Shown here piece after piece: positions 49,613 through 61,807 of a DNA stretch of 64,000 nucleotides. Every line of letters begins with the position of its first letter. Positions within the stretch are counted from its first letter, which is position 1. The notes beneath the pieces are model-generated. The model did not search any database. It was given only the letters and a program-made list of their open reading frames with translations, and was not told the origin of the DNA. The stretch comes from Paulownia fortunei (taxonomy: Eukaryota > Streptophyta > Magnoliopsida > Lamiales > Paulowniaceae): NCBI GenBank assembly GCA_019321725.1, contig CM033110.1:21011278-21075277 (forward strand), read 5' to 3'. A program made the translations under genes and the position numbers.

Positions 49613-51264
49613 TGCAAGAATCCCTGAAGCACAGAGTAAAAAGACTAATTGCTATCTAAAACAGAAAATAAATAATAACAAGGACACAGGTCATACATTC
49701 CAGACATGCTTAAATTTTTTGTTGTTATGTAACATTGAGAAAGGGCTGATATTCAGCCAGATCTAGGTGCATACACCTTAGACATCCACTGGAATATAAA
49801 CCTAGCAGGTAAGAAGTACCTGATTCCACTAACTTGTTATACTAGGAAATTTTGACAAATTCTTTCATCCAAATTCATTTCCAAAATAAACAATCAGCAT
49901 AATGCAAAATGAAATAAAACATCATAATATTCCATAATGTAAATAGAATGTGAGTCTGATATCACAAAAGTGTCGTGATAGTTATTTGGCATTTTAGCAA
50001 ATGTGACTTCTCAGATTTAAAACGAGACTCTTATCAAAAATGGAATAATTACCTGCAAACGATTGCTGAGAGAGCTAAGTGAGCAAAAGCCAGAATGCTG
50101 AAAATAAGAAGAGCGCACAAGAAGCACAATAAACAACAAAACATAACCGCGACGAGATTGAAGAAAATAAAATCAGGAAAGTCGAATCTAGGAAAATTTT
50201 GGAATAACTCAAAGTCAACAATGATAAAAATGGACAAGCACGAACCAAATATATTCTTTCCAGACACTGAATAGCCTGCGTGCTGTAAGGAAATTAAACT
50301 CACCAAAAAACAATAAAGTTCAAGGAAAAAAAGTGCGAGACAAAATGATCGCGACTGAACGAGCCAGTGCCCGTAGGAAATTAAAATCAACAAGAAATTA
50401 AAAAATAAAAAAGGAAGGATAGAAGAATTGCCTTCTCTGGTGGCTCCGAAGGTAAAATTCCCCGCTAGATACGAGTCAAACAAAGGCCGATGCGTCGGTC
50501 GGGATTAGCGGGCGGAGTGGGAGGATAGAAGGCTATAGCAAATGGAAGTAAAATTAACAACTTGAAGGCGGAGAATCGAAAGGCGGCTCGGCGGTTGGGA
50601 AAAACGACGGCGGCGATATCGGAGGGCCGGTGGAGGAATGATTCGGGGGGGATAGGGGACGAGAATGGAGGAGGCGTGCTTGGTTAGTTGTTTTTGTTTC
50701 TTTTCCCAAAATAAGGACGAATTTCGCAAAGCAAAGGACTCCAGTCAGGGACAGGGTCAAGAATTTCGTTATTATTGATACTCTTACTGTACAATACATT
50801 TTATAAAATAAAAAAATTTAAAATAAAAATGTAATGAATGTCCTGGTAGATGATAATCAATAATATTTGGCTATTAATTTAAAATCAGTTTCCAAATAAA
50901 TGCAAAAGTTAATATTTCTTTTAGCTTATTCATATATTTTCACGAAATATTCAAGTATTGAATAATTTATTACTTTGATTTGGATCCATAATGGGAAAAA
51001 AAAAAAGCATTTTGTGACCCTAAGATTTGCATAACTGCTCTCAGCTCATGACCCATGAAGTATCATAGAGTCTTTGAGATATACCATTTTATAATAATAT
51101 TAGTAGTACAAAGAATGTCCCCTTATTTTTCTATATAGTTGTAAAACTTCAAAACAATTACTGAACATTTTGCATTAGTTGTGACCAAAAGAGAAAGGAG
51201 TAAAGGAAATACATTTTCAAGATAATCATAATTGTTTTGATAAACGAACTCTTCGAGAACTTAA
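49613..51264. other. WDR48 5' leader and promoter region
   Basis: A good acceptor (TTCAG just before 49625 on the minus strand) ahead of the start codon suggests that the 5' UTR is split and that a non-coding first exon lies upstream. The best place is about 50450-50700, where the DNA is less AT-rich and reads pyrimidine-rich and CCG-rich on the WDR48 strand. Its exact borders cannot be fixed by eye. From 50760 the sequence is AT-rich spacer. Confidence 0.45.
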
Positions 51265-51628
51265 GAGCCCATTTGGTTTCATTTTCATATTTTCAATATT
51301 TTTAAAATTAAAAATATTTTTATTAAGTTCACGTAAAAAATAATAATATATTTAGATTAGTTATAATTTTATGCAAATTTTATAGATTTATTAAAAAAAT
51401 GTACTTATTTTTATATGATTATGAAAAAATGTGATATGTAAGTAAGTAGGTTTAGAAATGAAATTAATATGTGCGTGAAAAGACATAAAATATTAGTATA
51501 TTTAAAAATAAATTTAAAAATAAAAAATAAGTAATTTTTGAGATGAAAATGAGTATAACAAATGCATTTTCAGCAAAAAAATAAAAATAAAGGAAATATT
51601 CTTCTTCAAAATGAAACCAAACGAACTC
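51265..51628. mobile_element. Tourist-like MITE (PIF/Harbinger type)
   Basis: A 364-bp AT-rich, non-coding element. Its ends are inverted repeats of 21 bp with three mismatches, both starting GAG and sharing the core TTTGGTTTCATTTT. The trinucleotide TAA flanks it on both sides (51262-51264 and 51629-51631), the target duplication typical of Tourist MITEs mobilised by PIF/Harbinger transposases. The TTTGGTTTC core is also usual for this group. Confidence 0.75.
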
Positions 51629-54600
51629 TAAACTTGCTACACGATAAAATATAGAGTTGATAAAAATATATTTCTATTATATGTACTCATAACATTGGAA
51701 CTCTTGCAAATAAAAAAAAAAAAAATTAAAACACTCATGGTGTTTCTGATAATGAGAAGGTGATGATAATTGCAGTTTCTCAATGACTTGATCTTTCCCA
51801 TAGATTTGATGGCTGAAAACTTAATGCACCACCTCAAATGTTGATTAAGATTTGAGAGAATCCTTAAATTGTAGCATTAGGTAAAAAATATTACCTTAAT
51901 TAGCATAAAGGTTTTTGATGCTCATAAGGAGATTAGGAGTTTCTCTATTTATATATTTGATTTAAAAACGGAAGTGAATACTTTTATGAGCCAAAAGATA
52001 AATCCAAGAATGCAATGTTTTCTCTCTACTATAGAAAATAATATAAATATGATCAAATTTAAATATATCAATGTGATGTGGATGGAAATTTAAATTCATA
52101 TGTCATCGTTCATTTTTTTTTTATAATAATCAATGAATATATAATTTCATCTACATGAGTATGAGTAGTTTTTTTCAATTAAACTCATTGATGATTAAAT
52201 TCATAATCGTGATTTGAGAGAATAAAAAAAATATCAAAATTAAAATTAACAAGCGTCTATTGAAGGAACGACGATTATAATTAAACCTTAAAAATAGTGA
52301 ATAAATTATACTATATTTTTAATATGTGAATGACTGAATGGTATTTTGCTACATATTTTGTATATGTGCAATTTGAAACAAGCTAGGGCACTGAGGTAAT
52401 ATGCCTTATTTTTTATACAAATATATACTTATTATTTGTCTAGTTTTTTTTTTTTTTTTGGTTCGCTAACTAAAACGCGCATATAAAATTGATTACTTGT
52501 GTATTTTCTTACGCAAATGGGTATAACTAAAACCTCTTTTAATGCAAAGCTTTTTTTTAATTTTTGAAATTATTATTTTGTTCTGGTTGATTGAAGCTTC
52601 CCTTTTTTCATGGGCACGAGAGTCTATTATGCTAGATAAATATAAAATGTAGCCTTTTGATCATATCTTTACAATACTTACACATCATACTATAAACCAA
52701 TTTGAGTCAATGGAGAAATGTATAAGTCACAATTAGGATCCCTTAACTATTATCAATGGGTTGCACTTGGTGTAGATTACGTCTTATTTATTTACGGTGC
52801 TCTTATCAACTTAGGTTAATTAAATAAATGATCGGATTTTCCAAAATATGAATAATTAATTAAGTATAATAAATAATTATACCATAAACTCATATTTAAC
52901 TGAAAAAATCAATATAAAACTAAAATAATACTCCTAATTATAGTATAATTAAGCCCACAACCTATTAATCATAAAAATTTAAAACTTTCAGTTTTTGTCA
53001 CTCTGGGTTAATACGCAACTGAGTTGTTGCCTAATACTACTATATAATTCGTGGATACGAATCGCTGCTTTTTTCAAACTCCTAACTTCTAAGATTTATT
53101 GACCCCATCTCTCTACAATTACCATATCTTTTAATAATATTATGAGTCCCAAAGACTTTTCTCATGACCTGCTTTAACAAATTAATACAATACCTTTAAA
53201 GTCAAGATTATTAAAATGGGCACACCTATTTTTGATGCTCTTAATATTCAACAAGTTGTGCTATGCTACTTTAAAACTTTATCGTGGAAATTGTTGTTTC
53301 AAATTCGACTAGAGTTTTTCTTCTTCTTCTTTTTTTTTTTTAAATTATTCACTATCCGAGTAATAAGCTAGAGATAGAGGGGCCAATTGTAGGAAATAAT
53401 TTTATTTCCCGATGAAATTGGGCACAGCGAAAATACGTGATATAAGATATTATATAATTTTTTATAAAATTAATGTAATTATATAAATAAATAATTATAA
53501 TCAGTTCTACAAAAATACAATAATTATATTTATGAGTTTTTAAGAAAAATATAATCTGATAGAAACAAATTAATTATTTTTCTAGTAATATTTTCAGAAT
53601 TTTCAAACTTTCTTCACCAATCTTCAATTTAATTGAATAAGATGCAATTGTCTTTCAATTCAATCCCCAGCCCCAATGGGAAGGAGTAAGCGTTATTAAT
53701 ACTAAATTAAATTATAATGTATAATTTATTTTATGATATTTTCAACTCAGGAAATTATTATACTGGGCTTAAAACAGGGAAGGAAAAAATTCAGCAAAAT
53801 GCTAAAAAACTCTTCTTTAAAATAATGTGTAGTACCTTTTTGTATTTCATCAATAATTTATAATTTGTATTTCATATTTATTTATTATCCAATAATATCA
53901 CATATTTTTGATAATATTTGATATTTATAATTAGCACCCAACTTATAAAATAATTTTCTAAAAATATAAGTACAATTTAATTTGTGGTGTAAAATTCATT
54001 TCAATATTTATGAAAATTGATGGAGGACCTGTGAACCTATAATTACAAACTCCAATAAATTCAAATAATTAATTAAACTATTTAATTAATTCATACAATG
54101 TTTTAATTCTAAAATTACTCTACTAAAAAAATTAGAATTATATTTTTATAATTATAAAATAATTTATTCTGATTAGCACTAAGTAATCGATTGATATAAT
54201 AATTATATATGGTTTGTTCATAATTAGAGCTAGCTTTTTCGCTAATATCTCTAATTATCTATTGTCTCCTATATATATGTATTTCACTAACAGTTAATTT
54301 ATAACCAAATTATAAATTTGAGAGTTTTACTGTTCAGTTCTAAAATTAACTAATCAAGATAATTGTCTTATCATTTCAAGCAGAAAGATAAAAATTTTAT
54401 ATTTGTTAGTTATATTTTCAGTTACTTATGTCAATATGATCTCAAAATATAAGTGTATATGAATATTAACAAACAATTCTTTAACAAGCTAATAAAAAAT
54501 CATACTGAATTAATAGCAATCTATTGATGTTATTTGAATTTCAAAAAATAATTAATCCATATATGATCAACTATTGATATTATTTAAATTTTCAGAAAAC

Positions 54601-55055
54601 ATCCAATCAAATTACATCTAGTTCAATCATATATAATCACATTATTTAAAGTGTCTTCATTATGAAGTTTCAGTCATTATATTTTTAATGTTAATGAATC
54701 GCATTAATAATAATTTAATTAAAAATTTCAAATTTAATTAATTTTATTTTGAACTAATTTAACTTATAATCCATAATCTTAATCATCTCGTACATAACAC
54801 TTACATATTAAGATTATAGTTACATACATAAACATGAATTTTCTAATATTAATAAACATACCAATATGCATTAAAATAATAATAATAAAATATGATTTTA
54901 TTAATTCAACAATATATATATTAATACAAGCTTTTAGAGCATTATCTCTAACAGCAATTGCAGTTGCAGAAATACTTTTGGAGTATATGTAACAAAAAGG
55001 AATATAGCAATACAACCATCTTAAAAATTTACAAGCTTTTTGTAGATATTAAATA
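51629..55055. other. Non-coding AT-rich spacer
   Basis: I see no gene. The DNA is very AT-rich with poly-T and TA runs. The stretch from about 54000 to 54420 is less random, with phrases such as GGAGGACCTGTGAACC and TAATCGATTGATATAATAAT, and may be part of an old retrotransposon, but I see no coding domain or paired repeats. The last 150 bp are probably the 3' UTR of the patatin-like gene (complement of AATAAA at 54897-54902). Confidence 0.45.
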
Positions 55056-58000
55056 CTAGACATTCGAACTCCGGAGCTTCCGTTCTTCTGAAAGTAACTT
55101 AGCAAACCTGTAAATTTGATAGAAAAAGATAATAATTAGTAATTTTTCAGACGAGAATCCCATTAATTCTTGTTGGCTTTTGTTCAAATCTGGAATCATT
55201 AAGATGAAATTGTGCTTACTTTTGTAGTGCTTCCATATTTGTTCCCCCATTGTCAATGGGCTCAAAATTACCAGTTTCGCAGTTAACCTGCGAAATCGAT
55301 TTTCTCAAGAGTTCTTCGCCAACCTTTACCAGATTTTTCAAATTCTTCTCTGTTGAAATGTCGGCGGAGGTTAAATCCCCAATCAAAGTGTCATCCTGGT
55401 TAGTTTTACATGAACAACAAAGAATAGAAGAATATATTAATATCACATATATTGTAACGAAAGAAAATTTACCAAGAGCTTGATAGTTAAATTATATATA
55501 TATATATATATATATATTTTGGATTAGAAAAGTGTCAAAGTGTTTAATTTAAAATGTTGTAGCGCAAATACCTCAAATATGCCATGGACAATATCAAAAT
55601 TCAACCTACCAAATAATTAGTTATTCTTGTTACCAATTATTTCAATCTAGTTGGCATAAATTGATTTGAAAGACAAACACAACCAAAAGGTGCAAGGGCT
55701 GATCCCATCTTAAATCTTTTGATGGTTAGGTAATCTCAGTTCTTATAAGCTTACATAGGGTGTGTAAATTTGAAATTAAGGATTTTAAATCCATATCAAC
55801 AAATCAATTAAGATTATTCGGATAATTTTATATTATCATGAATTTAAGGTTATTAAATTATTATTTTAAGTTAATTTTAGAATCATTATCGTGAATTAAT
55901 TATTCTCTTAATTTTAAATCATTGAATTCGAACACAATCTAAAGTTATATTCAGATATAAGGATTTGAATTTGATGAAATGATTTCAAATGACTACATAT
56001 AAAATGAATTTGAAATCTATAAAAATGATTTAAAAAATAATTCAGAACAAGAGTTCAAAAATTTAAAATCTATTGTATCATGAAATTATCCAAACAAATT
56101 CATTGAATTTGAAAATTTTAACTTCAAATCCATCAATTTAAATGAAATTTAAGAGAATTTGGATTGAAAAATTGAGTCGTGTCTTCCGATCAATTTGTAG
56201 ATCAAATATAATAGAGATTTAGTTTTACCATAAAACTATAAGAATACTTATTTAAAAAGAAAAATTAGGTAGGATAAATGGTTGGTATAAATTTACTTGA
56301 ATACGGAGGTAGTTTTCTTGTGAATGAAGCGCTTCAAAAACCACAGCATTGTGAAAATCCACCACATCTGCACTTGCTTGGAAAAAAGAGTCTATCAAGG
56401 GGGTAGAGTTGTCATCGTACAGCCATCCGAGAACCCCCCATCGGGAAGCCTTTCGGGCGTCGTATTTTTCCTCATTCTTGGCTGAGCCCGTCCCTATTGA
56501 GATCACTAGGAAACGGCCCAAATCCATGGGTTTCATTGGCAAGAAATCCGGGTTCTTCTTCAGCACTTCTCTAGTCACTTCGGATATAGCAATCAAACTC
56601 TGTAATTATGAAATTAATTAATATGTTAGGGTATAGTTAAATGAAAAAATGGTTATATTCTTAGTTTCATTTAATATTTAAATATATATAAATATGTTAA
56701 TTACCGGGTTATTAGCTACAAGACCACCATCAATGAGGTTGAATTTGGCTCCTTGGTTCTCAAAATAATGGGCTGGTAGATAAGTGGGTGCTGCCGATGT
56801 GCCTAGGCATATGTCTGACAACAGCGCATCCATTGGGGAATTCTTTGGTGCCTGTTAAAAATATAATTAATATTGAACCCGTGAAAAACTAAAAATAATA
56901 AATAAATAAATTTTGCAACTCGGGTTGTGCTACCAATATTTGTAGAGAAAAAAATAATTTATTTAACTAATATAAATTTCGCCATATACAAAGTTGATGT
57001 TAAATATTACTTTTCCATAATAATTGTAGAAATGATCATTAGGGTGTATCAGAGTGAAAAATCACCGTATAAGAGCTGAAGATAGTAGATTGGAGTTTCT
57101 TGATGTCAAAAGTTGGAAGAACAACGTTGGTTAGTGTCTCATGTAACCTTGTTTCTCCCAGCATGTCCTCTAAAAGGCTACGCAGGTATTTCCCATCATA
57201 ACTAGGTCCTCTTACAGCCTTAAACATGTCGATCAACCCTGCAAATGGTCCTCTGTGGTTTGACAAATTCATAAGATGATATAAACACCTTGGAAAGTAT
57301 AGAGAAAATTAAGCCGTTCACCTGGTTTGAGGAAAAATTTTAGGACAGTGCTCCAAATAAAAAGGAACCAAGTCTTTCCCTGCATACAGAGGCCGCTTAT
57401 CTTTATTTGGTGCAGTTATCATAGTTGCTACAAGACCACCTGTACTTGTTCCTGCTATCAGGTCAAAGTAATCTGCAAGTCTTGCATCCTCACCATCTAG
57501 CTCCTATACAAAAACATTTTGATGCCTTAATTGTTGGAGGTGTAGAAGAAATTAAATAGGGATTACATTACTCCATAAGATAATAAATTGAGATTAATGG
57601 TTTGACGACAAAGTCAAGTAAAAATTTAGTCTAAAGTTTAATCACTTTTAATATTACTAGAATTGCCTAAGATATGGACGCCAGATTATTGGATCCAACT
57701 GTTAAAATAGGACACTTGCTTGAAGTAGCTCGTTCCCCTCGTGAAGAAGACGGTTAAAAGATATTTTGAATGTTAATGAGTCCATAGATTCATAAAGGTA
57801 TAAACCGAGCTAAGATTAGGGTTTGGGAAACATGATCATGACAAAATTAAACAGGGCTGAAGTGGTAAAGTTAGAATTTTGAAAAATATATTTGACACTT
57901 TTTATAAGAAGTTTATTAACAAAGGCTGAGATATGCATTCCAAAAATCAAATATTCTATTATTCTTGATATTCTGTTTGAATCAATTCTAACTTAAGTAT

Positions 58001-58292
58001 TCAAGGATTTTTGGTGGGTAAAACTTAACACCCCGATCCTAATTCTTTTTACAAGAAATTGGGTCATCAAGCGAAAAGGTGAGCTATTGTTTGGTGTTGA
58101 GATTCGGTGGAATTTTATTTTTTTTTTCAAAAATGATTGTAAAGATGATTTTACCTGAAGCTGGGATTCCAGGTAATTTAGGATGACTCCGGGGATGATT
58201 CCTCTTACTCCACCTCCATCAATGCTTAGAATTGTTATGAGATTTCCCCTGTTTGGGGGCTGAATTTGTAGATTTGAGTTTGTATCCTCCAT
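55056..58292 (-). CDS. Patatin-like phospholipase, complete
   Basis: A lipid acyl hydrolase that cleaves fatty acids from phospho- and galactolipids, usually cytosolic or membrane-associated and often induced by stress. Exons: 58155-58292, 57322-57503, 57066-57252, 56705-56851, 56297-56599, 55220-55395, 55056-55107; total 1185 nt, 394 aa. All junctions are GT-AG and keep frame. The patatin fold is complete: oxyanion loop DGGGVRG at residues 25-31, nucleophile Ser66 in GTSTG, catalytic Asp210 in DGG, and the [17 protein letters not shown] block. There is no signal peptide; the start is polar ([10 protein letters not shown]), as in cytosolic PLP/pPLAII proteins and unlike vacuolar tuber patatin. 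The length is normal. Intron 5 is inflated by AT-rich MITE-like DNA. TATA-like sequences lie upstream at about 58349-58369. It is the first of a tandem pair. Confidence 0.95.
55757..56170. mobile_element. Possible pair of MITE-like repeats in patatin intron 5
   Basis: Two adjoining AT-rich blocks (about 55757-55935 and 55945-56170) each have roughly inverted ends: GGTGTGTAAATTTGAAATTA against ATTGTGTTCGAATTCAATG, and GGATTTGAATTTGATG against GGATTTGAAGTTAAAA, with CAAACA/GTTTGG-type edges. No clear target duplication is seen, and limits are approximate. Confidence 0.35.
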
Positions 58293-60624
58293 TGATTACT
58301 TCCTCAATATTCTTGTTTTAGGAGCAAATTGAATTTCGAGTTCATCAACTATATACGGGTTTAAATACTTGAAGAAGATGCATCTCGTATCCAATCATCT
58401 CAGGGTTAAAGACTTTGTTAGTTTTTTTAATTAATTAAACATCTTAAATCAGGTAAATAATATTTTTTCATTAAACAAAATCCATGACCAAAAATTTTGG
58501 GTTTTATTTTATGTGAAGATAGCCATTATTGTGACATTTTCGGATTTTATATGAGATACAGTAGTTGATTAGATGATACTAGGAGTACGAGTATCTAATT
58601 ACTTTAATTAAATTCCACAACCCTGCACGATCTTTATGAAATGATTTTAAATATCTGAAACTGGAAAAATTAACAAGAACAACTGCACATGGAATTACTA
58701 GCTAGGCTTATGACTTAATAATTATCAAAAAGTTATGAGTTTGTTTAATTAAGGCTCTGTCGAGAGTCATGCTAGAATGTGGTACATTCAGACAAATAAT
58801 ATTGGTCAACTTATGACTTGCAAAACGTGCTTACCTAGAAAAAAAGAAAGGAAAATGTATGTATTATTCAATTGTAAGACTATCCATCAAAAATAAATTA
58901 AATTATTTAATATTTTATTTTAAATAAATTTTTAAAAACTCAGTTCATTAAACATAACAAACCAATATTAAATATATTTTTCTGTACAATAAGATTTAAT
59001 TATAGTTGGAATGCGACTTAATTAGTAAAAAAATAATAAAATATGTGTAAAAAAAACCAAGTTAATCGAGCTCAATTTGTATTCGATTCGATTAACATTC
59101 GTTCAAACTCAATTCGATTAATAATCAAATTTTAAACATAATTTTTAAAATTCGATAAAAATTCAAATAAATTTGAATATTCGACTCGTTTACACCTTAA
59201 TATAAGACTGAGTTATTAAAATATTATAATAAATAAATTTTGGATTTGATTCCGATTTTATGTGGATATTTATCCACTTTAATTATAATTTTGAAACGAA
59301 AATAATTTAATTCAAGTCATTAATTGATATTTTATCTCTCAAAAAAAAAATAATAAAAACAGCACAGTTTTTAATTAAAAAAAATAAATTAAAGAATGTA
59401 AGCATGATATGCGTGACTAAAAAATAAACAAAATGGTATCTATTTGTTTATACTCGTGTTTCTAGGTTTCAGATTGATAGTTGAAATGTATGAATTAAAA
59501 TTGAATAAATAAGATTATAAAGGATACATTCTTGATTTTCTGCCAAGTTTTTAATGACATAACGATCACGTATTCGATTTTTCTCTTTAGAAAATAAATA
59601 GAAAATTAATGTATTTCGAAAAATTAAATAAAAAATGTTAAGCATGATATGTGTGACTCAATAATAAACAAAATGGTATCTATTTGTTTATACTCAGTGG
59701 GTTTAGGATTAAGGTTGATAGATGGAATGTAAATCCAAAAGATTATGAAGGATCTGTTCTTGATTTCCCGCCAGTTTTAATGATTAAAAAAACCTTAATG
59801 CTAAAATCACTTATAATCTGACTAATACTAATTATTTATTTCATCTGCTTGAAGTGATATAATGATAAAAGCGTTTGGAGTATAATTTAAAAGATTTGTA
59901 GTTGGAATTATCAAAAAGCACTTTAGCATTAATGGGTAAACTCTCAATCTTACTTTTGGGGTTCGAAGTGAACGATTGTAACATATTAAGAATCAATATA
60001 TCGAATCATAGAAAGACTATCCACAATCAAAATTAGTGAAGCCAAGCATATATATTTGAATTAAAAAAAATAAAAAATACTAATAATCTCTCTTTGAGGT
60101 TTAACTGTTAAAGTGCATCATTAATTATATGAAAAATTAGTTTGTCCGATTACATTAATACTTACCATAAAAATAACTTATGTCTACCAAGTGTCTCGAT
60201 GTTTTTTCTGTGTTGTGTATCACTCTATCGTATCAATAAACTGTCCCAAATATTCATTAACAATCTTTTGATGTCCACTTGAGAGAAAAACTCAATTTCC
60301 ATGTATTATTTGCTAAACATGAAAGACGGGCAAACAAAACAAAGCAAAAAAAGAAAAAAGGAAAAAAAGAAATTGATTTCTCTTAAAAGTATTGCAACAC
60401 GTTGATGATAAAATAGCTAACATTACACTCATGAGGCAATAATAATTCGAGAACCTTTTTTTTATGTTATGATTTTATTATCTTCAACTCGTCACATTAT
60501 AGTAATTATTCTCTTCAAATAATAGTATAATTTATGGATAATACTGGTGAATTTTCTATGCAAAAAGTTTGATAATTTAGGCTGAGGTTGCAAGAGTCCC
60601 ACTCCATTACTAGTTGCCTCTGGA
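58293..60624. other. Patatin promoter and AT-rich spacer
   Basis: The first 100-200 bp are the 5' flank of the patatin-like gene, with TATATA-like and TATTTAA-like sequences on the minus strand at 58349-58369. Beyond, I see no gene. An imperfect direct repeat (59393-59553 and 59634-59785) is listed separately. Near 59060-59200 the phrases TTCGATTCGATTAA and GACTCGTTTACACCT recall a widespread AT-rich plant repeat, but I cannot define ends. Confidence 0.5.
59393..59785. repeat. Imperfect direct repeat, two copies of about 155 bp
   Basis: Copies at about 59393-59553 and 59634-59785 share, in order, TAAGCATGATATG, GTGACT, AATAAACAAAATGGTATCTA, TTTGTTTATACTC, and a final TTCTTGATTT followed by CCGCCA or TGCCAA and AGTTTTAATGA. 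They are separated by about 80 bp. No coding potential is seen. Confidence 0.8.
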
Positions 60625-60816
60625 CAGGGGCGGATCTAGGCCGCCCGCCCCTTCAACTATATTTTTTTTTAAATTTGGATAGATTTTTATATATAGAATT
60701 ATTAAAATTTAAAAATTTATCCCTTCTAAATAATAAAAAATATCTCTTTATTTATTATTTTTAACAACAAAAAGAAAAATCTCACTCCGGTATTCATTTT
60801 ATCGCTCCGTCGCTAG
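60625..60816. mobile_element. Short hAT-like MITE
   Basis: A 192-bp element beginning CAGGGGCGGATCTAGG. Its far end, in reverse complement, is CTAGCGACGGAGC, a degenerate partner. A CAGGGGCGGA start is frequent in plant hAT MITEs. The heptamer CTCTGGA flanks both sides (60618-60624 and 60817-60823), consistent with a decayed 8-bp duplication. The inside is AT-rich and non-coding. Confidence 0.6.
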
Positions 60817-61807
60817 CTCTGGAGTATCTGAATTCCAAGCAAGGGTGCTGTGAACCTATTTTAAGTCATGGATTATGTAATCCTATTAGAAACACACATC
60901 GCTAAAAACAAAAAGCAAAAAAAAGAAACAAAAGAAAAACAAAAAACAAAAGAAGAGCTAAAATAATTATTTCTTCGTATTGTTTTGAAGACATTAGTCC
61001 ATACAATTTCACATAAAAGTTTTAATTAGTCCATCTTACAGTGTTCTTGGCACTGTAGTGACTGATCTAAAACCAAATTGTAAAAATAGTTGGCCCATAA
61101 GTGGCTAAAAATGTCATATCTTTACAGGAACCCGTCTAATTATGCTATGAATTTTGTAACTTTGGATTTTGTTATTTGATTTATAAAAATTTTACTGATT
61201 CCAATAAAAAAAGGCTATGAATATTGTAATTTTGGATATTTGATTAGATTTAGATTTTTTAAAAAAACATTTGATTAGCAAATGGTGTGACGGATTGGAA
61301 CAGATACTGCCGTGTGAATAATATGATGGGGAGTTCTTGGCCAGAGTTTGCATTTAAAGAAAATATGAGACCTTTCAAAGATTTCCACTTTCTGGGCTAA
61401 ATTTATGTTAGCGATGCATCTTCATGAAATTTTTGTATCTATTCATTATTTAGCCAATAAGCTTATTATTATTGTTATTATTTATTTTTAGATAAAGTTA
61501 TTTAGCATGAATTTTCTCCCTTTTTTATATTAGTATGTTGCAAAATTAAATTTTATTATTTAAAGTCAAATTGCGTTTTTTTTCTTTTTTCTTTTTCTTT
61601 TATCAAATTCCATTGGCTAATTATAACTGTGCGATGCAAACAGAAATTATTGAGTAAAAAACCCAAAATGAGTCAGTTTATCTGGACACAAAATGATAAT
61701 AATTTCAGGCAACAAATTAACAAGATTAATACAAAATTCAACGAAATAACTTAGTTAGCGCAAATAAAAATTATTTATACATCACTTCAACTCATATAAA
61801 GGTTGAA
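60817..61807. other. Spacer between the tandem patatin genes
   Basis: AT-rich DNA with a purine-rich A/G stretch at 60905-60960. No gene is seen. The end nearest 61808 is the 3' UTR of the second patatin-like gene. Confidence 0.5.

Noticed and set aside
50049..50483. 144-codon hydrophobic frame, minus strand, ahead of WDR48
   Set aside because: Lies in the probable leader or leader intron of WDR48; the Phe/Leu-rich translation comes from pyrimidine-rich DNA and has no domain pattern.
50505..50799. Pro/Ser-rich frames on the minus strand
   Set aside because: Better explained as the CCG/CT-rich 5' UTR and promoter of WDR48.
54000..54420. Possible retrotransposon LTR piece
   Set aside because: No TG...CA borders, paired repeat, primer-binding site or coding domain visible.
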